From the NCBI GenBank assembly GCA_029260375.1, contig JAJDDI010000017.1:48841-112840 (forward strand): a stretch of DNA of 64,000 bases. The letters run 5' to 3'. The position numbers were made by a program, and so were the translations under genes. Below the pieces are notes generated by a model. The model ran no database searches. It was not told where the DNA came from and saw only the letters and a list, made by a program, of their open reading frames with translations. This DNA is from Phycisphaerales bacterium (GTDB taxonomy: Bacteria > Planctomycetota > Phycisphaerae > Phycisphaerales > UBA1924). Shown here in pieces: positions 49,633-60,777 of this stretch (positions within the stretch are counted from its first letter, which is position 1; every line of letters starts with the position of its first letter).

Positions 49633-51522
49633 ATGCGCACGTTGCGTCCCAGTTTGTTCGCGGTCGTCGCCTCCGCCCTCGCCGCGGCGTCCTCCCCCGC
49701 CTCGGCCCAGAGCGCCGAGTTCCGGTACCCGACGTTTGACATCAACGATGACGGCTTCGTCAACGACGACGATTACGCCTACTACGAGTACCTGCGCGAT
49801 ACGGGTCACGAGATGGCCGACGTCAACTTCGACGGCGTCATCGACGCCCGCGACGACGCCATCGCCCGCGAATCGTCCGAGCACGGCTCTCTTCCCCCGG
49901 CCGGGTATTCGATGCACTGGTCGGTGACCGGCGAGAGCGACCCACGCGTGACCCCGATCGACCTCTCCGCGACCGACTTCCAGCGCGACGTGGACATGAT
50001 CTACCAGCCCAACGTGCCGCACTACCCCAGGCAGGGGTACCACATCATGCTTGAGAGCCCGGGCGGGGGCTACGACGAGTGGGAGTCTCGGCTTGATAGC
50101 TACCTGTCAATTTACTTCCACGAGTTCCGCACGGTCGCGCAGTCCCGGTCACGCCTCCAGACGCCCGGCGTCATCGCCATCATCGACTACGAATCCGCCG
50201 GGCCCGAGTGGGAGTGGACCACGAACAACCAGGCGAATCTCGCCAACACCTGGCGCGAGACGGTCGAGGAGATCAACAGCCCCACACTCGACACCCGCTT
50301 CATGGAGTTCGCAGGATTCGAGTTCTCAGCCTCCGACGAGCTCTGGACCGACCTGAACGACGAGGAGCGTGAAGAGCTCGCGGAGCTGGCCTGGAACACC
50401 ATCGGTCAGCGCCTCTATCTCGACACCCTCGCGATCGCCCGCGAGGTCGCTCCAAACGCGCTCTGGGGGTATTGGGGCTTCCCGCACGGCATGATCAACG
50501 TGCCCGTCTCGGGCAACGATCAGCGACTCAACAACAACGTCAGCTGGCTGCTCTCCGAGGTCGACGTGTTCTGCCCGAGCTTCTACGAGACTCGGTACGT
50601 CGAGCCGGGCAGCGAACTGTCCTGCACGCAGTCCACCCCCCAGCGGCTCGTCGAGTGGTTCCTGGGTAACATGTCCGAGGTCCACCGCACACGCCAGGCG
50701 TTCAATCCCACGGCCCGGGTTCTGCCCTATGTCTGGTACCACTACGGCGCCAGCACCTGTGTCGGAAGCACAGATACCGACCACCTCCTTTCCGACACCA
50801 ACACCCGCGCGATGTTCACCATCCCCAAGTACTACGCCGCCGACGGCCTGCTCTTGTGGGGACACTTCTTCGCCACCCAGCCCGCGCCAGACTTCGCATC
50901 TCCCGCCGAGCTCCAGCCCTACATCGATCAGTGGACGCCGCTCATCAACCACCTCCAGCGCGACCGCGGGCTCCGCGGCAACGGCGCCACCATCCCCGAG
51001 CCCGAAGAAGACTCCGGAGAGATCGACGACCCCGGCGCCGGCGATTCCAGCTCCGACGACGGCGAACCAGAAGGCGACTCAGGCGGCGGGGGCACACAGA
51101 CCTTCACCAACGATTCCGGTGGCGGCGGTTCCAGCGGCTCCACCGGTGGGGGTGGTGGGTCCAGTGCCAGCTCGGGTGGTGGCGGTGGTGGTGGTGGCTC
51201 CGGGGGCGGAGGCGGTTCCGGCGGCTCTTCCTTTGGCAGCAGCGGCGGCGGTGGCGGCGCGACACCCGGGCGCGTCGGCTCCTTCCAGGGCTCGTCCGCG
51301 CCTTCAGGCGCCCGCGAAATCGCACGTGCTCCCAAGCCCGACGCCACGCCCAGCGTGCTTGCGTTCACCTGGCTCTGGCTCGACGCGCCCAACGCCCCCA
51401 AGGCCAGATTCAGCTACCCGTTGCGCGATGCTGCCGCGGCCCGCGCGGCGCTCAGTCGAATGGAGGCGGGCAGCTCGAAGCGGCGTTCCAACTTCGCGAA
51501 CGTGCCCCCTACGACGGACTGA
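49633..51522 (+). CDS. Second secreted GH56-like hydrolase, with Gly/Ser-rich C-terminal region
   Basis: 629-residue paralogue of the gene 155 bp upstream. Signal peptide MRTLRPSLFAVVASALAAASSPASA, then dockerin-type loops DINDDGFVNDDD and DVNFDGVIDARD. GH56-like blocks are all present: MIYQPNVPHYP, AIIDYESAGPEW with Asp185 and Glu187, LWGYWGFPHG (277-286), LNNNVSWLLSEVDVFCPSFYE, VLPYVWYHYG and ADGLLLWGHF (Trp409). Unlike its neighbour it continues for ~190 residues: an acidic linker (~455-495), a Gly/Ser-rich tract (~496-545) and a small C-terminal region (VLAFTWLWLDAPNAP). The start at 49633 was chosen for the signal peptide; a GTG at 49591 is in frame. The 3' end overlaps the convergent SRPBCC gene by 14 bp. 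Confidence 0.8.
   Translation: MRTLRPSLFAVVASALAAASSPASAQSAEFRYPTFDINDDGFVNDDDYAYYEYLRDTGHEMADVNFDGVIDARDDAIARESSEHGSLPPAGYSMHWSVTGESDPRVTPIDLSATDFQRDVDMIYQPNVPHYPRQGYHIMLESPGGGYDEWESRLDSYLSIYFHEFRTVAQSRSRLQTPGVIAIIDYESAGPEWEWTTNNQANLANTWRETVEEINSPTLDTRFMEFAGFEFSASDELWTDLNDEEREELAELAWNTIGQRLYLDTLAIAREVAPNALWGYWGFPHGMINVPVSGNDQRLNNNVSWLLSEVDVFCPSFYETRYVEPGSELSCTQSTPQRLVEWFLGNMSEVHRTRQAFNPTARVLPYVWYHYGASTCVGSTDTDHLLSDTNTRAMFTIPKYYAADGLLLWGHFFATQPAPDFASPAELQPYIDQWTPLINHLQRDRGLRGNGATIPEPEEDSGEIDDPGAGDSSSDDGEPEGDSGGGGTQTFTNDSGGGGSSGSTGGGGGSSASSGGGGGGGGSGGGGGSGGSSFGSSGGGGGATPGRVGSFQGSSAPSGAREIARAPKPDATPSVLAFTWLWLDAPNAPKARFSYPLRDAAAARAALSRMEAGSSKRRSNFANVPPTTD
51118..51260 (+). repeat. Gly/Ser low-complexity tract inside the second GH56-like gene
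   Basis: GGT/GGC/TCC-rich DNA encodes runs of Gly broken by Ser, in frame with the rest of the protein and preceded by an Asp/Glu/Ser-rich linker. It looks like a flexible spacer between the catalytic part and the short C-terminal region. Such repeats are prone to length change by slippage. Confidence 0.8.
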
Positions 51523-52328
51523 CCGCGACGAGCGAGCCGGCGCTGCCCAGGAGGCGGTCCAGCGTCGCGTCGATCGCACGCCCGAGCCGCTGGCGCGATT
51601 CCGTGTCGAGCCCGTACGTCGAGGCCCAGAGCGTGACATCGAGCGCCGGCTCGGGCGACCCACCGCACGGCGCCTCGAGCAGCACACGCCAGTACGCGTT
51701 GTTGAGCGTCTGAGTGACCAGCGCCATATCCCGCGGCTGGTTGGCCACCACAACACGCGCCGGAACACGACCCAGCCCGTCGAGTTCCAGCTCGATCTCA
51801 TCGCCCACACGAGCCGAGCCCAGATCAACGCCCGGCGCCAGAGCGTCGTCGAGCACCATCGAGGCAATCGCGTCCCGGTCCGGGGCGCACCGTCGGACAG
51901 CGCGAACGACGTCGCGCAACTGCCCGGCGTGATGATCGAGCGCGTGCCTGAGCCCGCCCAGCTCGAACATCCAGCCCGTGCGCACGGAGTCGTACATGTC
52001 GTCCCAGTCGCCGCCCTCGCCGAATCCGTTGGAGACGATGGTGAGGGTGGTCGTGCCGTCCTTGCTCTCGATGGTGTACTCGTCGTGCATGCCGCCCCAC
52101 TCGCTCACCAGCCTGTGCGGCGGCTCCCACGTGACGATCTTGGCGGTCCCTTCCATGACGCCCTTGCCCCAGGAGAACCAGATCTCGCCGCCCACGCCCG
52201 GCGAAACGCGGGCCTCGACCGGGAACCAGCGGGACAGTCCCTGGCCGGTTGCGATCATCTCCCACACCTGCTCGGGGGTCGCGTCGAGTTCGATGGAGGA
52301 GGCGAGAGAACGTGTGCCGGGGGCTTGG

Positions 52329-52336
<8 letters not shown>
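51509..52336 (-). CDS. SRPBCC/AHSA1-domain protein
   Basis: 275 residues from the ATG at 52336. Residues ~10-140 are an activator-of-Hsp90-ATPase-homologue 1-like START/SRPBCC domain (SIELDATPEQVWEMIATGQGLSRWFP, PHRLVSEWGG, TTLTIVSNGFG), which binds hydrophobic ligands. The second half (~150-275) is not typical of AHSA1 and has no recognisable motif. Eight bases at its start overlap the 3' end of the ArsR-type regulator gene; ArsR plus AHSA1 is a widespread gene pair, with the regulator probably controlling both. Ligand unknown. Confidence 0.85.
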
Positions 52337-52988
<652 letters not shown>

Positions 52989-52995
52989 GCGTGGG

Positions 52996-53024
52996 AGTAT
53001 GTCGCCGACAAATAATATTGTCAA
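52996..53024 (-). promoter_or_regulatory. Promoter of the ArsR-type gene, apparently leaderless, with overlapping palindromic operator
   Basis: On the minus strand a TTGACA (53019-53024) and a CATACT (52996-53001) are separated by exactly 17 bp. Only seven bases lie between the CATACT and the ATG, so transcription would start at or next to the start codon. A palindrome GACAA-N6-TTGTC (53007-53022) covers most of the -35 and spacer, a good position for autorepression. The region is markedly AT-rich compared with its surroundings. Confidence 0.6.
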
Positions 53025-53113
53025 GAAGAAATGATAAATCAGCACTCTCATCCTCTCCGCTATGCTGTGATGCGGCTGCGGACACCCGTCCGTCCACCCC
53101 TGGAGTGCGACCC

Positions 53114-55144
<2,031 letters not shown>

Positions 55145-55218
55145 GCCCGCCCCGGGAAAGCGCCGGCAAGAGGTGGTACGCTTGGGCGCAGACCCAGCCA
55201 CCTCCCCGGAACCCGACC

Positions 55219-56343
55219 ATGAATGTGCGCACGGACGCCGCCATTGCCCTGAGTGTTGCGTTGAGCGTTGTCGCCACCGCGGCCCAGCCCGACGTGACCC
55301 CCGTGATCGAGGCCCCCGGGGACTCACAGCCCGACCCCGCGGAGACCCCTTCGCTGGGCCGCTCCGATTTGGCGTTCGACACCGAGCCCCGTGGGTTCGC
55401 CGGAGAGCACGGGTGGTCCGTCCGCTCACTCACGCTGTTCTGGGACAACGACGGCACGGTGCCGAAGATTATCGCGGACTCGGACCGGCACTACACCAAC
55501 GGCGCCAAGATCGACCTCGCGCTCAACCCATCGTCGCGCTTCGAGGAGGGCGTCCGCGAGCTGGCCGACCGCCTCGACCCGATGCCCGACGCGACGGTCA
55601 AGGCCGGGCTGGTCCTGGCACAGCACATCTACACCGCGTTCGACATCAGCCTGGCAACGCCCCCGCCCGGATCGCGCCCGTACGCGGGGTACCTGTACGT
55701 GGGCGGGTACATCCAGCGGGCGAGCCAGGGCGTGCACGATCACCTGGAGCTTGACATCGGGGTCGTCGGCGAGTGGTCCGGCGCGGAGGCGACGCAGAAG
55801 TTCGTGCACTCGGCGTTCCCGAACCAGACCCGCCCCGACGGCTGGGGCACACAGCTGGCCAACGAGCTGGCGATCAACCTGCGTTACCAGCGCTCGTGGC
55901 GGTTCGAGAAGGCCAGGATCGGGCGCCTCGAGCTCGACGGGATCCCTCGCCTGGGGTTCGACGCGGGCAACGTCTTTGTGCGCGCCAACGCGGACCTGAC
56001 GCTGCGCCTGGGATTCAACCTGCCAGACGATTTCGGTCCGCCCCGTCTGCTCGATTACGCCGACGCCACGGGCTCGTGGGAGGGCGACTGGGGTGTGTAC
56101 GCGTACGTCCGCGGCGGCGCCCGCGCCGTGGCGCACAACATCTTCCTCGACGGCAACACGTTCGCCAACTCGCGCTCGGTGGACAAGCGGTACGTCGTCG
56201 CGGCCCTGAGCGTCGGGATCCTGGGGCGCTACAAGCACCTCGAGGCCGGCTGGAGCGTGACCTGGCTCAGCGAGGAGTTCGACACGCAGGGCAACGGCGA
56301 TTCCTACGGCTCGCTCTTCGCCCGCCTGTCGTTCCCGTTCTGA
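55219..56343 (+). CDS. LpxR-like lipid A 3-O-deacylase (DUF2219 family)
   Basis: 374 residues with a signal peptide (AAIALSVALSVVATAAQ). Family features of the outer-membrane 12-strand barrel LpxR: LFWDNDGTVPKIIADSDRHYTNG (the Asn-Asp pair and DxxYTNG), PYAGYLYVGGY, and the ATQKFVHSAFPN segment bearing the catalytic-region His; it ends in SYGSLFARLSFPF, with the terminal Phe expected of outer-membrane barrels. LpxR removes the 3'-acyloxyacyl chain of lipid A in a Ca2+-dependent way. Its presence implies an outer membrane with lipid A-type glycolipid. Convergent with the next gene, with only 4 bp between stops. Confidence 0.87.
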   Translation: MNVRTDAAIALSVALSVVATAAQPDVTPVIEAPGDSQPDPAETPSLGRSDLAFDTEPRGFAGEHGWSVRSLTLFWDNDGTVPKIIADSDRHYTNGAKIDLALNPSSRFEEGVRELADRLDPMPDATVKAGLVLAQHIYTAFDISLATPPPGSRPYAGYLYVGGYIQRASQGVHDHLELDIGVVGEWSGAEATQKFVHSAFPNQTRPDGWGTQLANELAINLRYQRSWRFEKARIGRLELDGIPRLGFDAGNVFVRANADLTLRLGFNLPDDFGPPRLLDYADATGSWEGDWGVYAYVRGGARAVAHNIFLDGNTFANSRSVDKRYVVAALSVGILGRYKHLEAGWSVTWLSEEFDTQGNGDSYGSLFARLSFPF

Positions 56344-56347
56344 GCGA

Positions 56348-57121
56348 TTAGCGCTTGCCGGGCCTGAAGGGCTCGAGCTTGAAGTTGGTCATGTGGGTGC
56401 CCACGGGCTGGCCCTGTTCGTCCACGCCGCGCATGTACTTCTTTTCCCAGTCCGCTGAGCCGGTCTCGACGTTGTGCTTGATGATCGCGGCCCGGGACTT
56501 GGTGGCGTCGACGACCTGCTTGTGCAGCTCTGGGTTGTTGCGGACGTCGATGATCTCGGGCGTGACGGCTTCGAGCAGGTGCATGGGGTAGGGGGTGAGC
56601 ATGCAGACGGGGTCGCCCTTGCGGAACCAGACTGGCGAGTTTCGGCGCATGATCTTCCAGTTCATGGTGAAGGTCATGGAGAGCCAGTCGGTCTCGACGA
56701 TGCCGTCGAGGGCCTGGAGGTTGTCCATGGGCCAGTTGGGCGGGCCGTGGACCCAGAGCGCGTAGCCCTGTGTGGTGCGGAAGAGCCAGGGGAGGGCGAA
56801 GGTGAGGATGCCGCCTCCGAAGTGGGAGCGGATGATCTGGCCCATGGCCTGCTCGTCCTCGACGTCCTCGAAGGTGACCTTGAGGGCGTCGGTCTCCATC
56901 TTGCCGTTCCACTTGGCGCTGAAGGTGCAGGGGCTGCGCACGAGCCACCCGCCCTGGTTGGCCATGTTCAGCGGGAGGCAGCGGTAGGGCTGCTTTCCCG
57001 GGAAGTCGTCCATCCACTGGCGCCTGGCGGGCGCGGGCTCGATCTCGTAGCCCGGGTTCGGGCCGACCTGGTAGGCCTTGAGTGAGACCGGGGGGTGCAC
57101 GCTGGTGTCGCTGTCGGGCAT
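56348..57121 (-). CDS. Protein resembling DUF6065 (unknown function)
   Basis: 257 residues, no signal peptide or membrane segment. The opening PARRQWMDDFPGKQPYRCLPLNMANQGGW, with the RxWMD and CLPLxxANQ elements, and later FGGGILTFALPWLFRTTQGYALWVHGPPNWP match what I recall of DUF6065. Nothing in the sequence indicates a catalytic site: Trp/Pro-rich beta-like segments predominate. It stands alone, divergent from purE. The DUF number should be verified. Confidence 0.65.
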   Translation of the reverse strand: MPDSDTSVHPPVSLKAYQVGPNPGYEIEPAPARRQWMDDFPGKQPYRCLPLNMANQGGWLVRSPCTFSAKWNGKMETDALKVTFEDVEDEQAMGQIIRSHFGGGILTFALPWLFRTTQGYALWVHGPPNWPMDNLQALDGIVETDWLSMTFTMNWKIMRRNSPVWFRKGDPVCMLTPYPMHLLEAVTPEIIDVRNNPELHKQVVDATKSRAAIIKHNVETGSADWEKKYMRGVDEQGQPVGTHMTNFKLEPFRPGKR

Positions 57122-57201
57122 GTGCTCATCGTAGAGAGGCGCCCACCGGCGGACACGCGCCGTTTCGCCCGAGGTCCGCCCGGGCGTGCTAGGCTTGGGC
57201 G

Positions 57202-57702
57202 ATGTCAGCGCTCGTCGGCGTCATCATGGGCTCCCGATCCGACTGGGAGACCATGCGCCACGCCTGCGACACGCTTGAGGCGCTGGGCATCGCGTTTGAA
57301 TCACGCGTTGTGAGCGCTCACCGGACGCCGGATCTGCTCGTGGAGTACGCCTCGGGCGCCCGTGAGCGGGGGATCGAGGTCGTGATCGCGGGCGCCGGCG
57401 GGGCGGCCCACCTTCCGGGCATGGTCGCGAGCAAGACCTCGCTGCCGGTGCTGGGCGTGCCGGTGCAGGGCAAGGCGCTGTCCGGGATGGACTCGCTGCT
57501 GTCGATCGTGCAGATGCCCGGTGGCGTGCCCGTGGGGACGCTGGCGATCGGCAAGGCCGGGGCGATCAACGCGGCGCTGCTGGCGGCTTCGATCCTGTGC
57601 GCCGCCCACCCCGAGCATCTGGAGGCTCTGGAGCGGTTCCGGCGTGAGCAGACCGACCGCGTGCTGGGCGACCCCGATCCGAGTGTGGAGCCGGGGTCGT
57701 GA
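57202..57702 (+). CDS. purE: N5-carboxyaminoimidazole ribonucleotide mutase
   Basis: 166-residue class I PurE, which converts N5-CAIR to CAIR in purine synthesis. The signature [12 protein letters not shown], the SAHRTPD loop with the catalytic His, and [14 protein letters not shown] are all present, as is [30 protein letters not shown]. Length is normal. The stop overlaps the purK start (GTGA), so the two are co-translated; this is the usual purEK arrangement and implies the bacterial two-step route. Confidence 0.97.
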   Translation: MSALVGVIMGSRSDWETMRHACDTLEALGIAFESRVVSAHRTPDLLVEYASGARERGIEVVIAGAGGAAHLPGMVASKTSLPVLGVPVQGKALSGMDSLLSIVQMPGGVPVGTLAIGKAGAINAALLAASILCAAHPEHLEALERFRREQTDRVLGDPDPSVEPGS

Positions 57703-58829
57703 GCGGCGGGGCGGATGATCCGAGTTCGCCCCTGCTCGCCATCCTCGGCGCCGGGCAGCTTGGGCGGTTGCTCAGCCAGGCCTCGGAGGCGATCGGGGTT
57801 CGGACGCGACTGCTGGACCCCAACGACAACGCGTGCGCCGGGCAGGTCGCGGAGCTGATTGTCGCGCCGTACGACGACGCGGGCGCGCTGGCCCGCCTGA
57901 TCGACGGCGCCGCGGCGCTGACGTACGAGTTCGAGAACGTGCTGGTTGAGCCGCTGGAGAAGCTGGGCGAGAAGATTGCGGTGGCGCCACCGCCCAACGC
58001 GCTGGCCGTGGCGCAGGACCGGCTGAGCGAGCGCCGCCTGTTCGAGAAGCTGGGCATCGACGCGCCCCGCTCCATCGCGGTGGATGATCTGATCGATCTG
58101 TCGCAGGCGCTCGAGCGTGTGGGCACGCCGGCGCTGCTCAAGGCGCGAAGGCTCGGGTACGACGGCAAGGGACAGCACCCGATCAGCGGCCCGAGCGACG
58201 CGCCCATCGCGTGGGAGGCGATCGGTCGGGCTCCGGCGATCCTTGACGCCCAGGCCCCGTTCACGCGCGAGCTCTCGCTCGTGTGCGTGCGCAGCGCGAG
58301 CGGGCAGACGGGGTTCTACCCGCTGGTGGAGAACGTGCACCGGGGCGGGATCCTGCGATTGACTCGCGCGCCCGCGTCGGACGTCTCGCCCGGGCTGGAC
58401 GCCCAGGCCAGGCGGGCGGGCGAGGCGCTGCTCGACGAGCTGGGGTACGTGGGCGTGCTGGCGGTGGAGTTCTTCCAGATGGGTCGGGGCGCGGACGCGA
58501 CGCTGCTGGCCAACGAGATCGCGCCGCGCGTGCACAACTCCGGGCACTGGACGATCGAGGGCGCCCAGACGAGCCAGTTCGAGAACCACGTGCGCGCCGT
58601 GCTGGGGATGGAGCTGGGCCCGTGCGGGGCGGTGGGGCACAGCGCGATGGTGAACCTGATCGGGTCCGTGCCCTCGCCCGAGCGGATCGCGAGCATCCCG
58701 GGCGCCGTGCTGCACGACTACGGCAAACGTCCACGCCCGGGGCGCAAGGTCGGGCACGTGACAATCACGTCGGGCGATCGGGCCGAGCTGGACGCGCTGC
58801 TGGAACGCTTCACACGGGTTGTCGCCTAG
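57699..58829 (+). CDS. purK: N5-carboxyaminoimidazole ribonucleotide synthase
   Basis: 376-residue ATP-grasp enzyme that makes N5-CAIR from AIR, ATP and bicarbonate. Motifs: [14 protein letters not shown] at the start (PurK GGGQLGxM-like), TYEFENV, the ATP-grasp loop [29 protein letters not shown], and the metal/ATP region LAVEFF...[19 protein letters not shown]. The GTG at 57699 overlaps the purE stop. Length is normal. A REPIN-like element lies immediately downstream. Confidence 0.96.
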   Translation: MSGGADDPSSPLLAILGAGQLGRLLSQASEAIGVRTRLLDPNDNACAGQVAELIVAPYDDAGALARLIDGAAALTYEFENVLVEPLEKLGEKIAVAPPPNALAVAQDRLSERRLFEKLGIDAPRSIAVDDLIDLSQALERVGTPALLKARRLGYDGKGQHPISGPSDAPIAWEAIGRAPAILDAQAPFTRELSLVCVRSASGQTGFYPLVENVHRGGILRLTRAPASDVSPGLDAQARRAGEALLDELGYVGVLAVEFFQMGRGADATLLANEIAPRVHNSGHWTIEGAQTSQFENHVRAVLGMELGPCGAVGHSAMVNLIGSVPSPERIASIPGAVLHDYGKRPRPGRKVGHVTITSGDRAELDALLERFTRVVA

Positions 58830-58851
58830 GTTCTGAGCGCGAGCGTGAGAG

Positions 58852-58928
58852 CCGGTGGTACGGGCATCATGCCCGTTTTCTCGGAAGAATCGGCGGTCTC
58901 CGCACGGGCTGGATGCCCGTGCCACCGG
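58852..58928. repeat. REPIN-like inverted pair (CCGGTGGYACGGGCATC palindromes)
   Basis: Arms 58852-58876 and 58902-58928 are inverted copies of CCGGTGGYACGGGCATC, each itself a hairpin (ACGGGCAT..GCCCGT and GCACGGGC..GCCCGTGC), separated by 25 bp. The arms differ at several stem positions. It lies between the convergent purK and GT2 genes. GTGGCACGGGCATC-type repeats are, as far as I recall, common in planctomycete genomes. Confidence 0.65.
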
Positions 58929-58936
58929 GAAAGGGC

Positions 58937-59686
58937 TTAGCGCGAGAGCAGGTTGTAGCGGATGATGCAGCGCAGGGCGCTGAAGCCGTCGCGCCAGCTG
59001 ATCTTCTTGCCCTCGGCGTAGGTGCGCCCGGCGTACGAGATCGGGACCTCAAAAATGCGCACTGCGCGGGTGGTCTCGCCCTCGGGCAGGCGCATCCGTG
59101 CGAGCTTGGCGACCATCTCGGGTTCGATGCCGAAGCGGGGTTCGTTGAGCTTGAGGCGCTGCAGCACGTCGCGGGTGTAGGCCTTGGTGCCGCACTCGAT
59201 ATCGCTGAGGTTGAGGTTGGAGCACATGTTGCTCAGCAGTGTGATGAGACGGTTGCCGATCGCGTGCCAGAAGTAGAGCACGCGGTGGGTCTGGCCCAGG
59301 AAGCGTGTCCCGATGACGGCGTCGGCCTTGCCCGAGAGGATCGGGTCCAGCGCCGCCTGGTGATCGGACGGGTCGTACTCCAGGTCGGCGTCCTGCACGA
59401 TGGTGGCGTCCACGCCCTCCCCGAGCGCCATCGCGAACCCGCGCTGGAGCGAGCTGCCCTTGCCCTGGTTGCGGTCGGCGAGCGAGGCGCGGACGTCGTC
59501 GCGCCGGGCGAGGCGCTCGACGATGTCGCGCGTGCCGTCGGTCGAGGCGTCGTCGATGAGCAGGATCAGGCGTTCGCAGGCGCCGCCGTCGGGCAGGCGT
59601 GGGGTGGGCGTCGCGTCGAGGCGCTCGATGAGGCGGGGGAGCAGCTCGCGCTCGTTGAAGACGGGGATGACGACGCCGATGCGCAT
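58937..59686 (-). CDS. Glycosyltransferase family 2 protein
   Basis: 249-residue GT2 enzyme with a GT-A fold: VVIPVFNERELLPRLI at the N-terminus, ILLIDDASTDGTRDIV, RNQGKGSSLQRGF, and the metal-binding DxD region VQDADLEYDP. The order and length resemble polyprenyl-phosphate mannosyl/glucosyl transferases (DPM1-like) that lack membrane anchors, with the acceptor-side segment EPEMVAKLARM and YAGRTYAEGKKISWRDG. It is cytoplasmic or membrane-associated and probably makes a lipid-linked sugar. Third gene of the NfuN-mutY-GT2 run, 20 bp after mutY. Confidence 0.92.
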   Translation of the reverse strand: MRIGVVIPVFNERELLPRLIERLDATPTPRLPDGGACERLILLIDDASTDGTRDIVERLARRDDVRASLADRNQGKGSSLQRGFAMALGEGVDATIVQDADLEYDPSDHQAALDPILSGKADAVIGTRFLGQTHRVLYFWHAIGNRLITLLSNMCSNLNLSDIECGTKAYTRDVLQRLKLNEPRFGIEPEMVAKLARMRLPEGETTRAVRIFEVPISYAGRTYAEGKKISWRDGFSALRCIIRYNLLSR

Positions 59687-59706
59687 GGGGCGTGAGGATA
59701 CGCCGC

Positions 59707-60774
59707 CTAGGCGAGGGACAGGCCCGGGAGGAGAATCCGGCGCTGCGGGGTGGAGAGGGCGAGCGACCCGAGCTGGAGGCGGGATTTCCAGGCCCGCTCA
59801 CCCGAGCCCATGCCCCGGACGGGCGAAGTTTCCCAGACGCGGAAGCTCACGCGTCGGTGGGTGGTCTGATGGGTGAATCGCTGAGAGCGGTCGAGCGATT
59901 CGGCGCCGATCCAGGCGCGCAGCTCGGGCAGGCGGGCGTGTCGATCGGCGGACTCGCGCGTCGGCGCCTGGTAGAGCCCGCCCCAGAGGCCCGAGTCCGG
60001 GCGGCGTTCGACGAGCACGCGCCCGCGCGCGTCGCGCACGCGGACCGCGTCGCAGAACAGTTCCCTTTGCACCGCTGGCGCCTTGGGCGTGGGCAGCTCG
60101 TGCTGGCGGCCCTGAGCGTGGGCGGCGCAGTGCGCCCGGACCGGGCACCGGTCGCACGCGGGAGATCTGGGTGTGCAGATCAGGGCGCCGAGTTCCATCA
60201 ACCCCTCGTTGAGCACGCCCGGATGCTCCGCGGCGTTCACCAGTTCCTGCGCCTGCGCCCAGAGGCGCTTCTGGGTGTTGCTTGCGGTCTGGGGCGAGCC
60301 GTCGGCGTGGAGACGCAGGAGGACGCGGGCGACGTTGCCGTCGACGATGGGGGCGCGGGCGTGAAAGGCCATCGAAGCGATCGAACCCGCGGTGTAGCGG
60401 CCCACGCCCGGGAGCGCCTGGATCTGCTCGGGTTGGGTGGGGAACTCGCCGGCGTGTTCGGAGACGACCGCCTTGGCCGCGGCATGGAGCAGCCTGGCGC
60501 GGCGGTAGTAGCCCAGCCCGGACCAGAGGGCGAGGACCTCGTGCGCGTCGGCGGCCGCGAGCGACTCGATGGTGGGGAATCGGGCGGTGAAGGTCTCGAA
60601 GCGCTCGATGACGCGCGAGACCTGAGTCTGCTGGAGCATGAGCTCGGAGACCAGGCAGTGGTAGGGATCGCGGGCGGCGGCGGGGTCGGCGGGGCGCCAG
60701 GGCAGATCGCGGCGGGCCTTGAGGAACCAGGCCTCGATGGCGCGGGCCAGGCGTCGGGGCGAGGGGGGCGGCAC
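59707..60774 (-). CDS. mutY: A/G-specific adenine DNA glycosylase
   Basis: 355 residues. MutY removes adenine mispaired with 8-oxoguanine. Catalytic-pocket motifs: SELMLQQTQVSRV (with the essential Glu), the helix-hairpin-helix ALPGVGRYTAGSI, and PIVDGNVARVLLRL with the catalytic Asp. The 4Fe-4S cluster is ligated by the four Cys of CTPRSPACDRCPVRAHC. The C-terminal ~110 residues form the Nudix-like 8-oxoG recognition domain (SGLWGGLYQAPT). GTG start at 60774; only 3 bp separate it from the preceding NfuN gene. Confidence 0.97.
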   Translation of the reverse strand: MPPPSPRRLARAIEAWFLKARRDLPWRPADPAAARDPYHCLVSELMLQQTQVSRVIERFETFTARFPTIESLAAADAHEVLALWSGLGYYRRARLLHAAAKAVVSEHAGEFPTQPEQIQALPGVGRYTAGSIASMAFHARAPIVDGNVARVLLRLHADGSPQTASNTQKRLWAQAQELVNAAEHPGVLNEGLMELGALICTPRSPACDRCPVRAHCAAHAQGRQHELPTPKAPAVQRELFCDAVRVRDARGRVLVERRPDSGLWGGLYQAPTRESADRHARLPELRAWIGAESLDRSQRFTHQTTHRRVSFRVWETSPVRGMGSGERAWKSRLQLGSLALSTPQRRILLPGLSLA

Positions 60775-60777
60775 GGT

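Noticed and set aside
51118..51260. Gly-rich stretch as a sign of frameshift or sequencing artefact
   Set aside because: The frame is continuous through it, flanked by a sensible acidic linker and a non-repetitive C-terminal segment ending in a normal stop.
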